Below are positions 11,121 through 26,100 of a stretch of DNA of 64,000 nucleotides, piece after piece. The stretch lies in assembly GCF_026230105.1 (NCBI RefSeq), contig NC_079475.1, positions 17,872,125 through 17,936,124 on the forward strand. The letters are read 5' to 3'. The DNA is from Diorhabda sublineata. Lineage: Eukaryota; Arthropoda; Insecta; Coleoptera; Chrysomelidae. The notes under the pieces were generated by a model. That model worked only from the letters and a program-made list of their open reading frames with translations, ran no database searches and was not told the DNA's origin. Each line of letters opens with the position of its first letter. The stretch's first letter is position 1. The translations under genes were made by a program, and so were the position numbers.

Positions 11121-14100
11121 GGTATGCATTTTTCTCTCACAGTTTTTTACCTTGAAAATACATGTGGATATCATTTCGAAGAGCGGCAGTGTGGCCTATA
11201 CCGGATGATATCTAAATGTGTTTCATTCGAAATTTTTTACTTATTTCAGATTAAAGGATTGGCTGAATCAGAAAGTAAATCAATTAATCTGAATATTGTT
11301 TGTCTAAGGTTCGATGCTTTTATAAAAGACAATGGTATTTTATACCCTATTTGCGATCCCATTTTCTCCCATAGTATCAACAATTTGAGTAAGTATTATT
11401 TTACAAAATTTAGCTTCAGTATCTCTTAGATATTACTTATTGTTTAATTATAAAAACTGTATATATATTGGGAATCTATTGAATCTAGTATTATTTTTAA
11501 ATAATTAATATACAGATAAATATTCTGAGAAGTATTCATTTTTATATAGATACGTACGAAACTACTGAATTCACGTTTACCTCCCCCAACCCTCATGATA
11601 GGGTACTTGCATGGTTTGACAACAAAATAGTTGTGGATAGTTTTATTATAATTTCTTTTAATTCTTTGATCAATACTTATATAGAGAAAAAATTATTAAA
11701 AATTCAAACATTTTGTAGGTAGTTTAAACATTTAACATGTAATATGTAAGAACTTAACATATAAAAGGTTTATTCACTTCATTACTATATATATATAGAA
11801 AAATGTTCTATTTATACGTAACTAATAAACAAAAACTGTATTATAACGGGAAACGCTACGTTACCGGCAACGATAAACTCGTGATCCTTAGCAGACAACT
11901 GTTCAATGATTTTATTAAACCTATTACGTCACAACTGAAATCCAATGAGAATCGTTCTCTTGTGTAATTAAAAATATGAAATTTTACCGATTTTCAATTA
12001 AATATTCCACTTTCTGACATTAGTTCATATCAAGAACTTATAAAAATAAACAAAAAAATAAATACTTTAAAAAAAATGCAAGTACCCTATTGTACAATAT
12101 GACGCTCATTTTAATAACCGATGAAAAGTTATGGGCTTCAGAGACTGATGGAATGTATGTTGTAATTTACTAGTTATGTTTATTGCGACCAAAGGATTCA
12201 TTGTGTTTGTGTTTTCTATCAGTGGCACTGAGGACACTTAGTACTTCTAGCCGATCTATTAATTCCATTTCTTTTAGAAAGTTCAAAATGTGGGATGGTT
12301 CTAGCTCCTGAAGATCTTCATTTTCTATTTCATACGTTCTTCACGTTTTCAACCTCTGACAAGTTGCTCTTTCGTCAAACCGCCTTCGAAATTGTAAGCG
12401 TTTTGTTGTTGTAGTAAGCAATATGTTCAGTACTAATATCACGAACGGTTCCAGAAATTTGAATTCAGTAAATTTGTATACAATTACACTCGAACAGTTT
12501 GGTGGTAGGATGGTCACTTGATTTAAGTTCGTTTGGGTTGCCTATCAAGTACGAGTAAAGCTTTTATGGGGAGGCTGGATTTTCATAAACTTCTTGACTT
12601 CTGGGACAAAGTCTTTATGAAACCATTCGCTGAATACTTCTCTCGTGACTCAACTTCTAATTTGATTCTTGTAGCAGACTGGCAGACAAATGTTCTTGAA
12701 AGCTCTGGGATTTACCAATCACTAACAAATCCAATTTGTGCGTTCCAGTAGCATTTGGACACGACACGAATGTGATTTTAACTTTGCTCATTTTACAATC
12801 TAGTGCACTTGCTTCTTTAGAATGTTTTATTGAGCAACAATCTCCAGAACAGACCTCTTTTGTCTTCGTTATAGATTTGGTCAGGAAGAAGACCCAGTTC
12901 TTCTACAGTTTTAAAATGCTGGATAAATGGCAGTACTGCAGATTCATCGCTTGATAATTTCTCACCCGATATGGTTAGTAGACGGATACCAAATCGCTTT
13001 TTAAATTTATCCTACCGTCCATCGCTGGCAAGAAAATCATCTTTGGGGGTAATTTTTTTATAAAGTTCGATTGCTTTGGCGTTTAGAATTCCTCCAGATA
13101 TAGGAGTGTGTTTAGAAAGTCGTTGTATGAACCACATGTAGAAAGCGTTTTCCATCTTTAGAAAAGCGCCAACTTTCAGAGTTTTACGCTTTCCTGGCCC
13201 CGATTCCATTGTCTTGACGTGGTCTACTATCTTTTGCCTTTTTTTCTTAAGATCGTATAGAGTAGCACACTCAACACCATATTCTTTTGCAATATCGCAC
13301 ATGTTTTCCCAAACTATCTAACTTCTTTAAAATCTCCATTTTATTATTCAAATCTAGTGTCGATAAGAGCGATAGAGACGTGGGCGGAGGGTGCCGGATT
13401 ATTGGACGTGCCGATCTATTGAAGTGCCGGATTAGTTTGATTATACTGTACTTGATAATTTCACTAAAGTTAGCAGAGCACTATGAGCAGGCAGATAAAA
13501 CAATAAAGTTCTAATTAAATGCCATATTAAGAAATTTTCCACTGTGCAAGTTTTTGAGAATTTGGCTGTTCTGCTTTAAATTGAAGTTTGGAGAGCAATG
13601 CAAGTTAAATATGCAAAATCAATAGATAATGGTGGAAATAGAATGGTTCCATAATTAAATGCTGCGTTGTTCTATGATAGAAAAAAATATTTTGTAAAAA
13701 AATCTGTTTCCGACAACAGACGAGTAATTAAATGCTGCAGACTAGATGAATTTATCGGAGATATGACGAAAAAAAGGACTTTTTCCAAGTTTTCTTGGCA
13801 GAATACTATCTGTAGTGAAGAATTATGTCTGGCCTCTTTAGGGCTTGACTAATTAATTGCTCGACTAATGCTAATTAGGACCTAGCAACGTCTCACTTGC
13901 CTATAATTTTTTAATAATGACAATGTTCTACTGAGAAAACTTGGAAATACTCATTTTTTCCTACATCTGCGACAAATTCATTTTCCGCAGCATTTAACTA
14001 GCCATTATGAGAGCAATTAATTATTCGTCGGTTGTATTCTTCGAAAACAAACTTGCCATTACCGTGTAAGAATAGGAATAGGGAGTGAGTTTTAAAGGTA

Positions 14101-17100
14101 AAAACGGTTTGTCTCGATTTTCGGAAAAACTACAAGTCTTATAGAAGAAAGTCACCAAGTAAAGGTAATAAAAAGATCTTCAACTCTTGCATTCACATTT
14201 TTTCACAACTACAAAATTTATGTGAAGAATTAAAAAAAATATTGTTTTTTATTTTTCTTTTGCAAAAAAAATTTTCCAACAATTTGGTGAAAACGTACTA
14301 TATTATGTACCAAATTTGTTTTGATATATTTCAATTTTTTAACCTTATTTTGACATAATATCGAAAAAGCACCCTAATTTTCAAACAAATTTTTTTTAAA
14401 AAAATCTGTGATTTTTGTTCGTTGAAATATCTAGTTTCTGATGGTGTAAAAAAATGTTACCATAATCATGGTAAATTTCCTCATAAACGGCAAAAAAGCG
14501 AAAAAAAGTTACCATCTGAAATTTTTTCTCTATCATTTGTTCAATTTTTAGTTATTTATAAATATTTTACATGAAAAACGTGAAATTTTATGTTACTTTA
14601 AAAACATAAGTAAGTAAATATCCAAAAATTGTACATAATGATTTTAAAACATTTTTGGTTTTTTTTTCGTTTCTTTTTGCCTTTTCAGAGAACGACAAAT
14701 AAAAAACTTGTTGGCTATTTCAAGAAAGCTGTTATTTTGACGGAAGAATTTTCGTTTGAATTTTAGGGTACTTTTTCGATATAAAGTCAAAATTAGGTGA
14801 AAAAAAATATTTGAAATTAAATAAATTACAGTGTGGTTGGAACATAAAAAGAAAAGCTCAGTAGTAAGTTCAAAAATACCTTTCAAAAAAGAAAAACAAA
14901 AAGAAAAAAATACTTCAGTTCAACCAGAGCGGTGCGCCACACCCTTTAAATACATCCATTTCGAATACATCATTATCGAGTCGTCATGGTGTAGTCAGTA
15001 TACGAGCCGAGTTCGACCACGTAGATCGTTAATTCGAATCCCTCACGGGCCAACATTTTTATTATATAAAAAAAATCTACATTATTACATCACGATACGC
15101 CGCGCCACTGTGACGTCACTACTTCTTGTGATTGTCTCCAGAAGATTCACCACTTCTTCACCGGATGAGAACATAAATTGGATGACTACTGTCCATCTGC
15201 TCTAGAACTCTCATTGCCCTTACTACTAAGCTCTCACCAAATTTCATGAAAAAATAATGTTTTTTGTAAAAGATGAAAATAAAAAATTTTATTTTTAAAA
15301 TTTTTCACATTATTTTAAGATTATGTGACAGAAAAGGGTAAAAACTAGAGTTGTAGATCTTCTTATTACTCACAATTTTGCTATTTTACTTTTTTTTTCA
15401 TAAGTCTTGTAGACTTGAAATTGAGAAAGACCGTTTTTTACCCTTCAAAAAACTCACCCCGTTCCCGACCTCAGATCGTCCGTAAATCATATATTCTTTT
15501 TGTTTTATTATATCCCCCTCCTTTTTCAATGAGTTTCATTATTTTTTTTTCCACTATTTATCATGTTAAATGCTTCTATTCTGGTCTACTCAGCAATCGG
15601 ACAAATAATTAGACGACGGTTTTTGTCGTGGAAGGGCCAACTGAACGTGAATCATCTTCAACATCTCGGCAATCTTGAAAACGCCAAAAAAAAGTTGACG
15701 CGAGAAACATTCATTGCCATACACTTGTTTCGATCAATTATACGAGGATATATTAAAAAATTCTTAGCCTACTGTACTAACTAGACAAAATTTCAATATC
15801 AAAATATTTTATTACTCAACCTTTCAAAAAAAAGTTTCTTCTTGCTCTGCAAACCAGACCTCCACAGCTTTTATTACCTCCTCGTTGAAAAAAAATTTAC
15901 GACCTTTTAAACTTTTTTTCACTTGAGGAAAGAGATGATAGTCGGACTGAGCCAAATCTGGTGAATAAGAGGGGTGTTCTAGTCATTCAAACCCTCAATC
16001 ACGAATTTTTTGCATGGAAACATGAGATTTGTGTGCAGGTGCGTTGTTCTACAAAAACAAAACACCTTTGAATAGCATTCCGTGATCAGTAATGTCGAAT
16101 AGTAATCTCCAGTTATTACCCTTATCCAAAAAATCAATCATGATTACTCCATGGCAGTCCCAAAAAACTGAAGCAAGAACTTCAGTGTCGCCATTCCATC
16201 GATTGTGGCTTTGTTTCTGGATCGTAGAATTGTACCCAAGTCTCATCCATCGTAACAATTTGGTTTAAGAAGTCTACATCTTTTTCAAGTCGAACGCGAT
16301 GCTTCTACCCTTGCACGCTTTAGGTCAACATTCAAACATTTGGGGATCCATTTTGCAGCAATTTTTCTCATGTCCAAATTGACTTGAACTATATGATGAA
16401 TGCCTTTGTATGAAATATTCAGTGCTTCAGATATCCGTTTTAGCCCAATTCGACGATCTGATAAAATCATGTCATAAGCTGCATTGATATTTTAGGAGAC
16501 TGACACAGAAACTGGCCTTCCCGATCGGTCATCATCTTCAATGGAAAATTTACCTCTTTTGAAGCTTGCAGCTCAATTTTTCACGGTCGCATACGAAGGA
16601 TATTGATCACCAAGGGTATTAAGCATATCTTCGTAAATCTGCTTACCTCTTAACCCTTTTAAATACAGGTGCTTGATGATGGCTCGATACTCTAATTTTT
16701 CGATTTCCACAAATTCGGTGTTCTTTTAATTTATTGCGTAACTCTGGTTTACGTTTTTGACGTCAAACTTTACATTGACACTTCTAATAAGTTATTGTTC
16801 GTTGCTATGGTAACGCAATATTTTGTTTATGCTTGGAACTGGTCTAGGCTAACTAAGCGTAAGCTTAAGTTTTTCCATGTTTCATGGGAAATTACGCAAC
16901 AATTCGTTGCTATATTGGAAAACAAAAAACAAAAAATTTGCTATTTCAGCGTCTTAAATCCTTCAATTTTATAACTATTTGGCATTTAAAAAAGATAAAG
17001 TGTCTGTTTTATGCTTCCTTGCATTTTCTCTCGGAGCGTATTTACAAACATATAAATTCTCAAGGCATGTTTAAGTTTTTATTCAATACGGCGATTCATT

Positions 17101-20100
17101 TCATACGTAAAATAGATGGCAGTGAACTTTACTGAAACAAAATAGTTATTACTACGGTACATTATATTACATTTACGAGGATTGTCCCAGAAGTACCTGA
17201 CCCAACAAAGAAAACAAGAAAATTTTCTCAAAAAATATTTATTTTTCAACATAATCTCCTTTTAGCTCCATAAACTTTTCCCCGCGGTGTTCAATAAGTT
17301 CCATATCCTTTTTATAATAAGAATCATCAGGCACCCCTTCATTATTGGAAAATCTTTGACCACCGAGCCATTCTTTCTATTCTGGGAACAGAAAATGATT
17401 CGAGGGGGCTAAATCTGACAAAGAGGGTGCTTGAGGTAGCAATTCAAACTTTAAATCATTAATATTCGCCATTGCAATAAAGAATGTGTGAGCTGGTGGA
17501 TTGCTTTATTTTCTCAGCCAAATTCTTCCGTTTTTGCTTGATTTCTTCACTTAATCGTTGTAAAAAGTTCGTATAATACTCGCCGTTAATAGTTTGTCCT
17601 TTTCCAAGATATTTAATGAAAATTATTCCACGCTCATCCCAAAAAACCTACGCCATGACTTCTTCGGAGCCGGTTCTCCCTTTTCAGCTCATTGTTTTGA
17701 TTGTTCTTTTGTTTCGGCGCAAAAATTCGGTTTTATTTTTGTAAAAAATTGCCAAAAACTCGATGGAATAATCTTCACTACTCTGTTTTTGTTCCATTGT
17801 GAGAAATCACGACACCCTTCTAGCGCCCAGCTATCTTATGTTCAAATTATCAGTTATTATGCGATGTAAAGCATATTTTGATTAACTATTATGACTACTA
17901 ACTTGCGCATTATCAATCGACGATGATTCAGTACCGCTTTGTGGATTTTCTTCAACATTTCTGTAGTCGTCACCTATATTTGATCGACTACTGCATTGCT
18001 TATCTTCGCAGATCGTAACCAATATTTTACTATTGATGACGAAGAAGCAGTCTTACCCCGAGCAGAATTAGTTACATAATACTAAAGTATATCTTGACAT
18101 ATATGAAAAACATTTGTCGATTGTTGTATCTAATGATTTATATTTTAATTTGATAGTGATATATTGTTACTATTTGATATTTTATATTCAGAATCAGCAC
18201 TTACTGGAGACTTAAAAATTGTCAGATTAGATCACGTCGTCAGCCCAGCCAAAGGAAACAAAGAAGTATATATTTTAGTTGAACGGGTAACAAAAAGTAA
18301 GTATTTTCTTCTAAATTTATCAAACTATACTTTAGTCACATCAGAATACTCTTCGTAGTATAGTAGAACGGTGCTCTGTCTATTAACCAAGGGTTAGTTA
18401 TTCAACATCGAACAATAAAAATTCGGCGTGTCACTCGTTGAAAGACAATGGCAAACCGACGATACTGTATGGTGCCCGGTATATAACCTCTCAAATTTGA
18501 CCGTCTCAAGGAATGAAGTCTTTCGTCGTCTAAGGATACGTCGTTGAAGTGCAAATCCTTTGACTCTATGGTGAATCGACAACACAAAGCTGTCTGATAA
18601 TTGATATTGTCAAGAACTTCGATGTTACATCCGGAAAGAATAATTTATCATCCTTAATTTACATCTAGAATGAAATGTTAATATGAGGATAGCTCAAATA
18701 TAGATCGGATTTTTTGAATAAACCGCGCGAAAAACTTAGTGTCGTAAAAGTGGCTGCACTTAATGTAGTACTGGTCTGTTACGAAAGGTAAAGAATAGCT
18801 TTTTAGTTTACTAGCCACGGTCTAGAAGGATGTACCAGTGTCTGTTGCGCAGAGCATCATTATTAGTTTTTTGGTCAAAGTGCCTAGCCAAGACTCAAGT
18901 GTATGATTGGTGTTCCGTTTTCCGAAAAGGCCGAGAAGTGGCGGCAAACGTGCTACATGCGCGGCGGTCCAAAACAAGTGTTACCATTGAAAACGTCAAC
19001 GCTGTAGAAAAACTCATTTTGGAAAATCGACGCAGAACTGTTACCGATGTGACTAAAAAAGTTGAGCATCAACGTAGGTAGTAGACAATCACACGCTGGG
19101 AAGTTTGCACGCGGTGTGAAAAGGAAGGAGAAAATTTATTGCACCTAATATTCACCAAAGACGAGACTTGATACACCATTATGTTCCCGAGAGTAAACGC
19201 GTCTCTATAGTATGAAAGAAAACAAAGGCGCGTCAGTTAAAGCAAAGATTACATTGTCATCGGGGAAGGTTTTGTGTACCTTGTTTTGGGACATTAGAGG
19301 AGTAATTGTAGTTGATTTTCTCACTGAATAATGAACTATGAACGCGCAGCATAATAGTAACCTCCTAAAAAACACGGTGAAACCTGACTATAGATCAAAA
19401 CGACGCGATATGCCAATCCGTAGTGCGATATTGCTGCGAGGAAACTTTGAATTGGGTTTGGAAACACAGGAACACTCTCCTTATAATCCTGATTTGTCGC
19501 CCATACGAATACTATTTGGTCCATTGCAAGAGGCGGCCAGCGCTTCGAAAGTAGAATCCTTTGTGCGAGAATAGTTATGGGACAAGCCGAGAGATTTCTA
19601 CGAAAAAGGCATCCGAAAGTGTAAAGAGTGGGACAGAAACTGTAAAAAATTACAGCTCTATAACTTGATAAAATTTTTTATAGCGAAACTCCGGTTTATA
19701 TTTGTCATATGTAAGATAAATAAAGAATAAAAAACCTAACTTAACATATACTCTAAAAAAAATAATGTCCTTGAAGACCTTGAAGCTCAATACACGTCCA
19801 GGTATCGATGTCTCGTTATGGTACCACTTTCCAAGCGACTTTAACTCCGCGAAAGTGTTTGGAGAATTGTGCAAATGAGAAAGTTTCTTCCCAAACATGT
19901 TGATGGGATTCAAATTTGACCAGCTTGGCCACGGTAATACATTAACAGGATAGTTTAAAGTCATAGGAATTAGCGGGGCAAAAAAACTACACTAACCATG
20001 GATGAAATTGACATTACACTAATTACGATTCAGTTTTTATTGTTTAAATATTTTGTCAATTTTATTAATTTACAGAAAATTCGTATGTTACAGAAAATAT

Positions 20101-23100
20101 TAAAATTCGCTTTTACGAAGTTGACGACGAAGACAATGTTGTTTGGGAGGATTGGGGAAAGTTTAATGATTTGGATGTTCATCATCAGTATGCGATAGTA
20201 TTCAGGTAAAAATACACGTTTTTAATATGCTTCACCTGTCTCTGCCGAGCGGACTGAGACGTCAATCTCCCGATTCGCCGGTCGTGGGTTCAAGTCCCAT
20301 TCATGCCAGGAAAAAAAATTGTTTTATCGGCAATTTTTTTTTAGAAATTATCGCTGCAAATTTTCGCAAATATCGCTCCTCTTTCGAAGATTTACTATAC
20401 TACCTGCATCAGTATTACTATAGAATTTAATACCTTAAATAATAGTTCCATATCTCGCCAAGAGATGGCGACAGGTATTTCAATCGCACATGCAACTTGT
20501 AACAGTATGTTGAAGTATAAATTTTATTGTTAATGTTTATAAACAAAAATCTAGTCTACATTTCGATATAAAATGTGTTTAAGTTGTAAAATTATAATGT
20601 TTGAAATACGTTTCACTTTTTAATTTGATTCGTTAATCATTAAAGATAATCGAAAGGGTTTTGCTTTTAGAAAGTAAAATGTTATTCTCCAAGGAACCTT
20701 TCACATAAAATTCAAATCTAACGCTAATTATCTCGCCACTGCCCTATTTTTTGTTAGGCCTTGGATGTTTTATAAAATAGATATCACGATCCCATCCACT
20801 AATGCCGTTATTATAACCAATATCTTCTGAAACTAAAACATTCTTTGTTTCTAAATTAATTGGTGTATCAACAATTAATTTATCTGCATCACTTTCCGCT
20901 TGACTCTTAAAAATATTGTTAGCTAATTTAATTTTCGACTTTTACTATTGTTATTTGTCAAAAATTTATCTTGAGCGATTTTTAAAGGTACATATATCTT
21001 TATTGAAATCAATATCCTCACATGTAATTACTGTTGCTGTTTTGATTAATAATTTTCTATTTAAAATTTATTAAATTTAAAAACATTGCACGAATGTAAC
21101 CCAGACAGATACAACCTCTTGTGTGTAAATTTACTCACCTCCTGATGGAAACCATTAGAATCTGTTAATCATCTGGTTAGCTACCTAACTTAATTAAGAT
21201 ATATGGTACACGATCCTAATGGGGACTCACATCATAGACACATGAAGTTTTATTAACGTATCAAATTCCTTACTTTATTTTATATCGATGTGAGCATACA
21301 TATGATTATTTATAGCCTTTGGTACAATAGGATTTTAGTATTTAAAAGCGATCTGTAAACAGATACGGGATCTTTAATAGTCCGGCATTCGTCGAGTAGG
21401 GTCGTCGTATTATTGAAACCAAGTTCAATTAATTATTTTCTTGTTTTAATAAAGTTTATTCCAAACTGGTATTAATGTTTTAAAACAAAGAATATGGACA
21501 ACCATCATTGGTTAGCACGAAGATGCATTATACATTTTTCCATGAATAACATTTTCAAAATGTTTTTAAATTAATTGATATTTCCGGGAATAACTCATAG
21601 AAAGAGGATTTTTTTTCTCTTTCGCATTTCGCTATCTTCAAATAGAGAAAGCGGAAATGGTGCAAGTTCGTCATTCATATAATTTTCAAGCGTTTCATCG
21701 GTTTTTTTAGAATACAAATGCGTTGCACTGCAGTAATGGATCAACAGGACTCACATCGTCATTAATTTTAATTTAATATTAATTACAGTTTTTTAATCAA
21801 ATTACCTTATTACCACAAGAAAAAATAAAAAATCCCGAGCAGAAGTTCAACGACAAAAAAACGTTTCCAGTAAAACTTCCGTTGGAACATATAGTAAATT
21901 TTCGTCGCAATAATTACCTTTAAATAAATACAACAAGACGTAACTTCAACCTTCCCTTTAACTACCTCTCCAAGGTCTCTACGACTCTTCATAAACACTG
22001 CTATTTCCAAAAGATGATTTTCTATACCTATTCGAGTAAAATTCGACGTATACATAAAAAATTAAATTAAATTATATGCTGTAATATCAATTTTTTATCC
22101 TTTTTACAATTAAATAATGAAAAAAGTGAAAGCACAAAAAAATTTTTGGTAAACTTTGCAAGTTATAGTATAAAAAATAAAATGCCATCTCGATCAAAAA
22201 AACTCATTCATTGTAATTATTTTCCAAGGTCAAAATTCCTGGGCGGTACACTAATTGATAGTTGATTGATTTTAGGACACCCAAATACCGTGACGAGAAT
22301 ATAACAGCACCTGTAAATGTCTTCATTGAGTTGGTGCGCCCCACAGACAACGCCCGTTCGGAAGCTAGATCCTTCCGCTATATACCTAATAAACATACAG
22401 TTAAACCTGGCCAAAAACGTGCAAGATATGACTATAGTTATTCGAGTTGCGAAAGCTCCAATGCTGGAAGCGACGAACTACCTGTTGTTATTAGCAACCT
22501 TCATATCGAGCAAAACGCACAAACTGATATTAATTCAATTGGTAGTATTCCGAGTGGACTTAGCGAAGAACTGGTTAAAGCTATGAAGGACATTAATTCT
22601 GACGAATTCAAGAGAATTTTTGAAGAGTGTGGTCCTGAATATGAAAGTTTGATATTTGAGATTGACTCTCCACAGTCTGCAGCACCGTAAGTTTTTTTTA
22701 GTGCTCAAATATTTTTCAGATAGGATAAAAACAGGGTAAAAAGCCCTCGAACATGTCACTATTTACAAAGTATTCATTCCAATTAAATTCAGTTTGTTGT
22801 ACAAAAACTTGCTTCATAGTTCTTACCAGGAAATTGTTCAAGAGCTTCTCCTCATAGAGTTAGTTTGTCAATGCTATAAGAAGTCACCGTGATGTGACAA
22901 AAATTATGAAGAATCGAAAGCAATCGCAGTGGACTTGTAGAAGGCTTTTGATAGGGTTTGGCATACTAATCTTCTGCTTAAGCTAAGATAATTCGGTTTG
23001 TCGACCTTACTCATCGAGTGGCTTGGTAGCTTTCTCAAAGACCGACCCATCCAGGTCTCTATCGATGGACATACCTCGGAGAGGTTTGAGATCAACGTTG

Positions 23101-26100
23101 GTGTTCCCTAGGGATGCATCTTGTCACCTACTCTCTTTCTCTTGTATATAAACGATCTACTAGACTTAACTGCAAGTCCGATATGAAGCTTCACCGACGA
23201 TACTCGTTCATTTCAGCTGTCCTAATGAACACCCAAATCCGCAGGCAACAACAGACCAATACCACCAATACCGATCTTGTGACTATGTCATGTCACTATT
23301 TACAAGTAATATTCAATTTAAATTCAGTTTGTTGTACAAAAACTCGCTTCATAGTTCTTACCAGAAAATAATTGAAGAGCTTCTCCTCATATTTTTTTTA
23401 CTCCTATTTTTCTTCTCGCGAACAAATAAGTCATCATAGTCCGGGAGCCGGCAATCTCAAAAGACCCGTGATCGCAGATTATATAAATCGGCAGCTATTA
23501 ATTAGAAGAACAATGCGCTCGGTAAGCGTTGATTTATTTGGCAGAAAGTATGAAAAAAAAATAATTATTTAAAAAAAAGGAAAAACGTTTTCCCGTCATC
23601 GCGGATTTCGATAAAAATCTGTCATTGTCATTCATCTAAACTATCATCATCACAATTATAATGCTTTTCATTCTCTGATTCGTCACATTCTTCATTATTT
23701 TAATGTTGACTCGGAATTTTTTCATTTTTTAGTGGTGCCGCTGGCCCTTTATACCTCAATGGTTCGAGTTTACGACTTTCCGTGAATTGCCATCCACATT
23801 CGGTTGGATCATATGAACCATACAATTTATTGATACAAAGTTTTACTAATGAAATGTACAATGTACAAAATAGTGATGTAAATGCTGCAAGATTTGAATT
23901 ATTTTTGAAGTTCTTTACAAGTACAAGTGACAAAGAAGAATTTTATGAAGACATGATGAATTTTAATTCTAGTAACATTCCGCCGTACTGGAAAGCCTTA
24001 TCACAAAAAATTTTACCCACAATATTCTTAATAAAATGTGGCAAAATGTTACGGAAACCAAATGCATTTCATATGATCCAACCGAATGTGGAAGGCAATC
24101 ATATACTCAAACCTTTGTAGTATAACGGCCCAGTGGCACCACTAAAAATTGAAGAATTAATAAATGGATTTATCCCCCAATCACATGCTTCAAATAGGTA
24201 AACTGGGCCCTTCCTTCTGTAAAAAATTGAAAAGCCGATTTTTTTCGTTATTTCACAAAATCTCCTATCCAATAGACTGTTTTTTATCGAAATGATGGGA
24301 AAACATTTTTTTAATAATTTTTTTTCATACTTTCGGTCAAATAAATCGACACTACCGAGTGCATTTTATTCCTCTAATTAATAGCTGTCGATTTATATAA
24401 AAATTTTGCAATTCTTAATTTCTTTATCCGTACAAGCTTCACCGCGCCAATTTAGAATCTAAGCTTGTTGAACGAGAGAGCGGCCGCAACTGAAGTAATT
24501 GAGTAAATAAAAATCTTCACATCCAAAATATTTTTAGTCCAAAGATAAGTCTATTTTGAATGATTTATTAAGCGCACTTAATACGATCATCAATGATTGG
24601 GGAAGTTATCATTAATAGAGTCAATAATTGAAAAGACTTATACCACCTATTTACATGCAATCAATTGTGAGAGGAGAATACAAGAAGTACTCAATTCTAG
24701 TAATAAGCTCACTCACTCACCTCACGTAGAAATATCAAAACAACAATATAGTGCTAAATATTATAAAGTAAGATTTTATTTCAGACCAACGTTACCTCTA
24801 AGGAAAAAAATGTCGTATGAAAGTGAGTTTGCCATTAAAATGGAAGTGACGAGAAAGGAACGTGTAATGACTAGTGCCGCAATCGAACAATTGCGTAATT
24901 TTATTAGGACTACTCATACTCCACAAGATGCTATCGATATTTTAACTCACTACTTTGGAGAAGATAAACAAACCAAGTAAGTATTATAATATACAGCGTG
25001 TTGTACTTAATGAAAAAGTTCTGCATCTGTAAAACCTAAAACGCATCCATCAATCATATATTAAAATTTATAAACTACTATCATCTAATAAACAGTGAAC
25101 TAAATTGATATATGATGTAACTGTAAGTTCCTCAGATTATGTGTAAAAATATAGTATGTAATACTTTTTCTATTAAATCAATGTCTCGAAAACGTACCCA
25201 CCAACCATATCAACAATATACCCGTTTTCAGTTTCCCTCTGTAATGTTCGGAAAGATTTTCTGTAAATACCGGAAAGTATCACTGTTTTTGTCAAAAGCC
25301 TTCACAACATTTTTCATTAGCCCCATTTTGATGTGTAAAGGGGGTAGAGTGATGTTTATGATATAAAATTGACAATCCGTCTTTCTAAATTTAGAAATTT
25401 CATTTATTATTCGTACATACTTCATAATATACAAATCTCTTCTGATTCATGTCGACACTTAAAATACTGTTGGTCTAACTGTATTACTTAGGTTTAGAGA
25501 TATGGTAAATTTTATTTGAATCAGTAATTAGAGAAATACCTCAAATCTATTTTTAATAAAATTGAGTTAGGCATATTAATAAGTCAAAATTGTCAATGGA
25601 AAAGATACCCTCGCAGTCCCAAAATATTGTTGCCATCACTTCTTTGGTGCTTTTTGTGACCTTAGCTCTTTTTGGCAAGTGCCCTCTTTTCCCTAAGGAG
25701 TTAAATTATGGTTCAATTGGGTTTTTATTTAAAGACGGATTCATCTGAAACGATCATATTGTTTTTCTTTAATTATGAGATTAATTTTGTAAACGTTTCA
25801 TGACCATCCGAAAATTTAATTAAATTCATTATGTTTGTTTAAAATTTCAGCCCTCTCCATGTTTCAATTTGTCAAAAAGATAACGAATCGGCAATACTTC
25901 TGCTAAAAATGATAGCATTTTACAAAATGTTCCATCTGTTAGAGAAAAGTAACGCCGATAAACTGACTCCACTTCATCTCGCAGTTCTTTGTCACAATGA
26001 ACGTATGGTTAGTTCTCTTTTATTATGTAAAGCCAAAATAGCAACATTAGATAGCGATTTGAACACATCTCTGCATTTAGCAATAAAATCGAAAGTTTGT

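Noticed and set aside
14984..15058. Functional tRNA-Glu
   Set aside because: Boxes A and B are present, but acceptor and T stems do not pair; kept only as a tRNA-like repeat.
22317..22586. 89-codon + frame overlapping Relish A exon 5
   Set aside because: Shadow of the Relish frame; no Rel motifs, and the true frame has matching splice phases.
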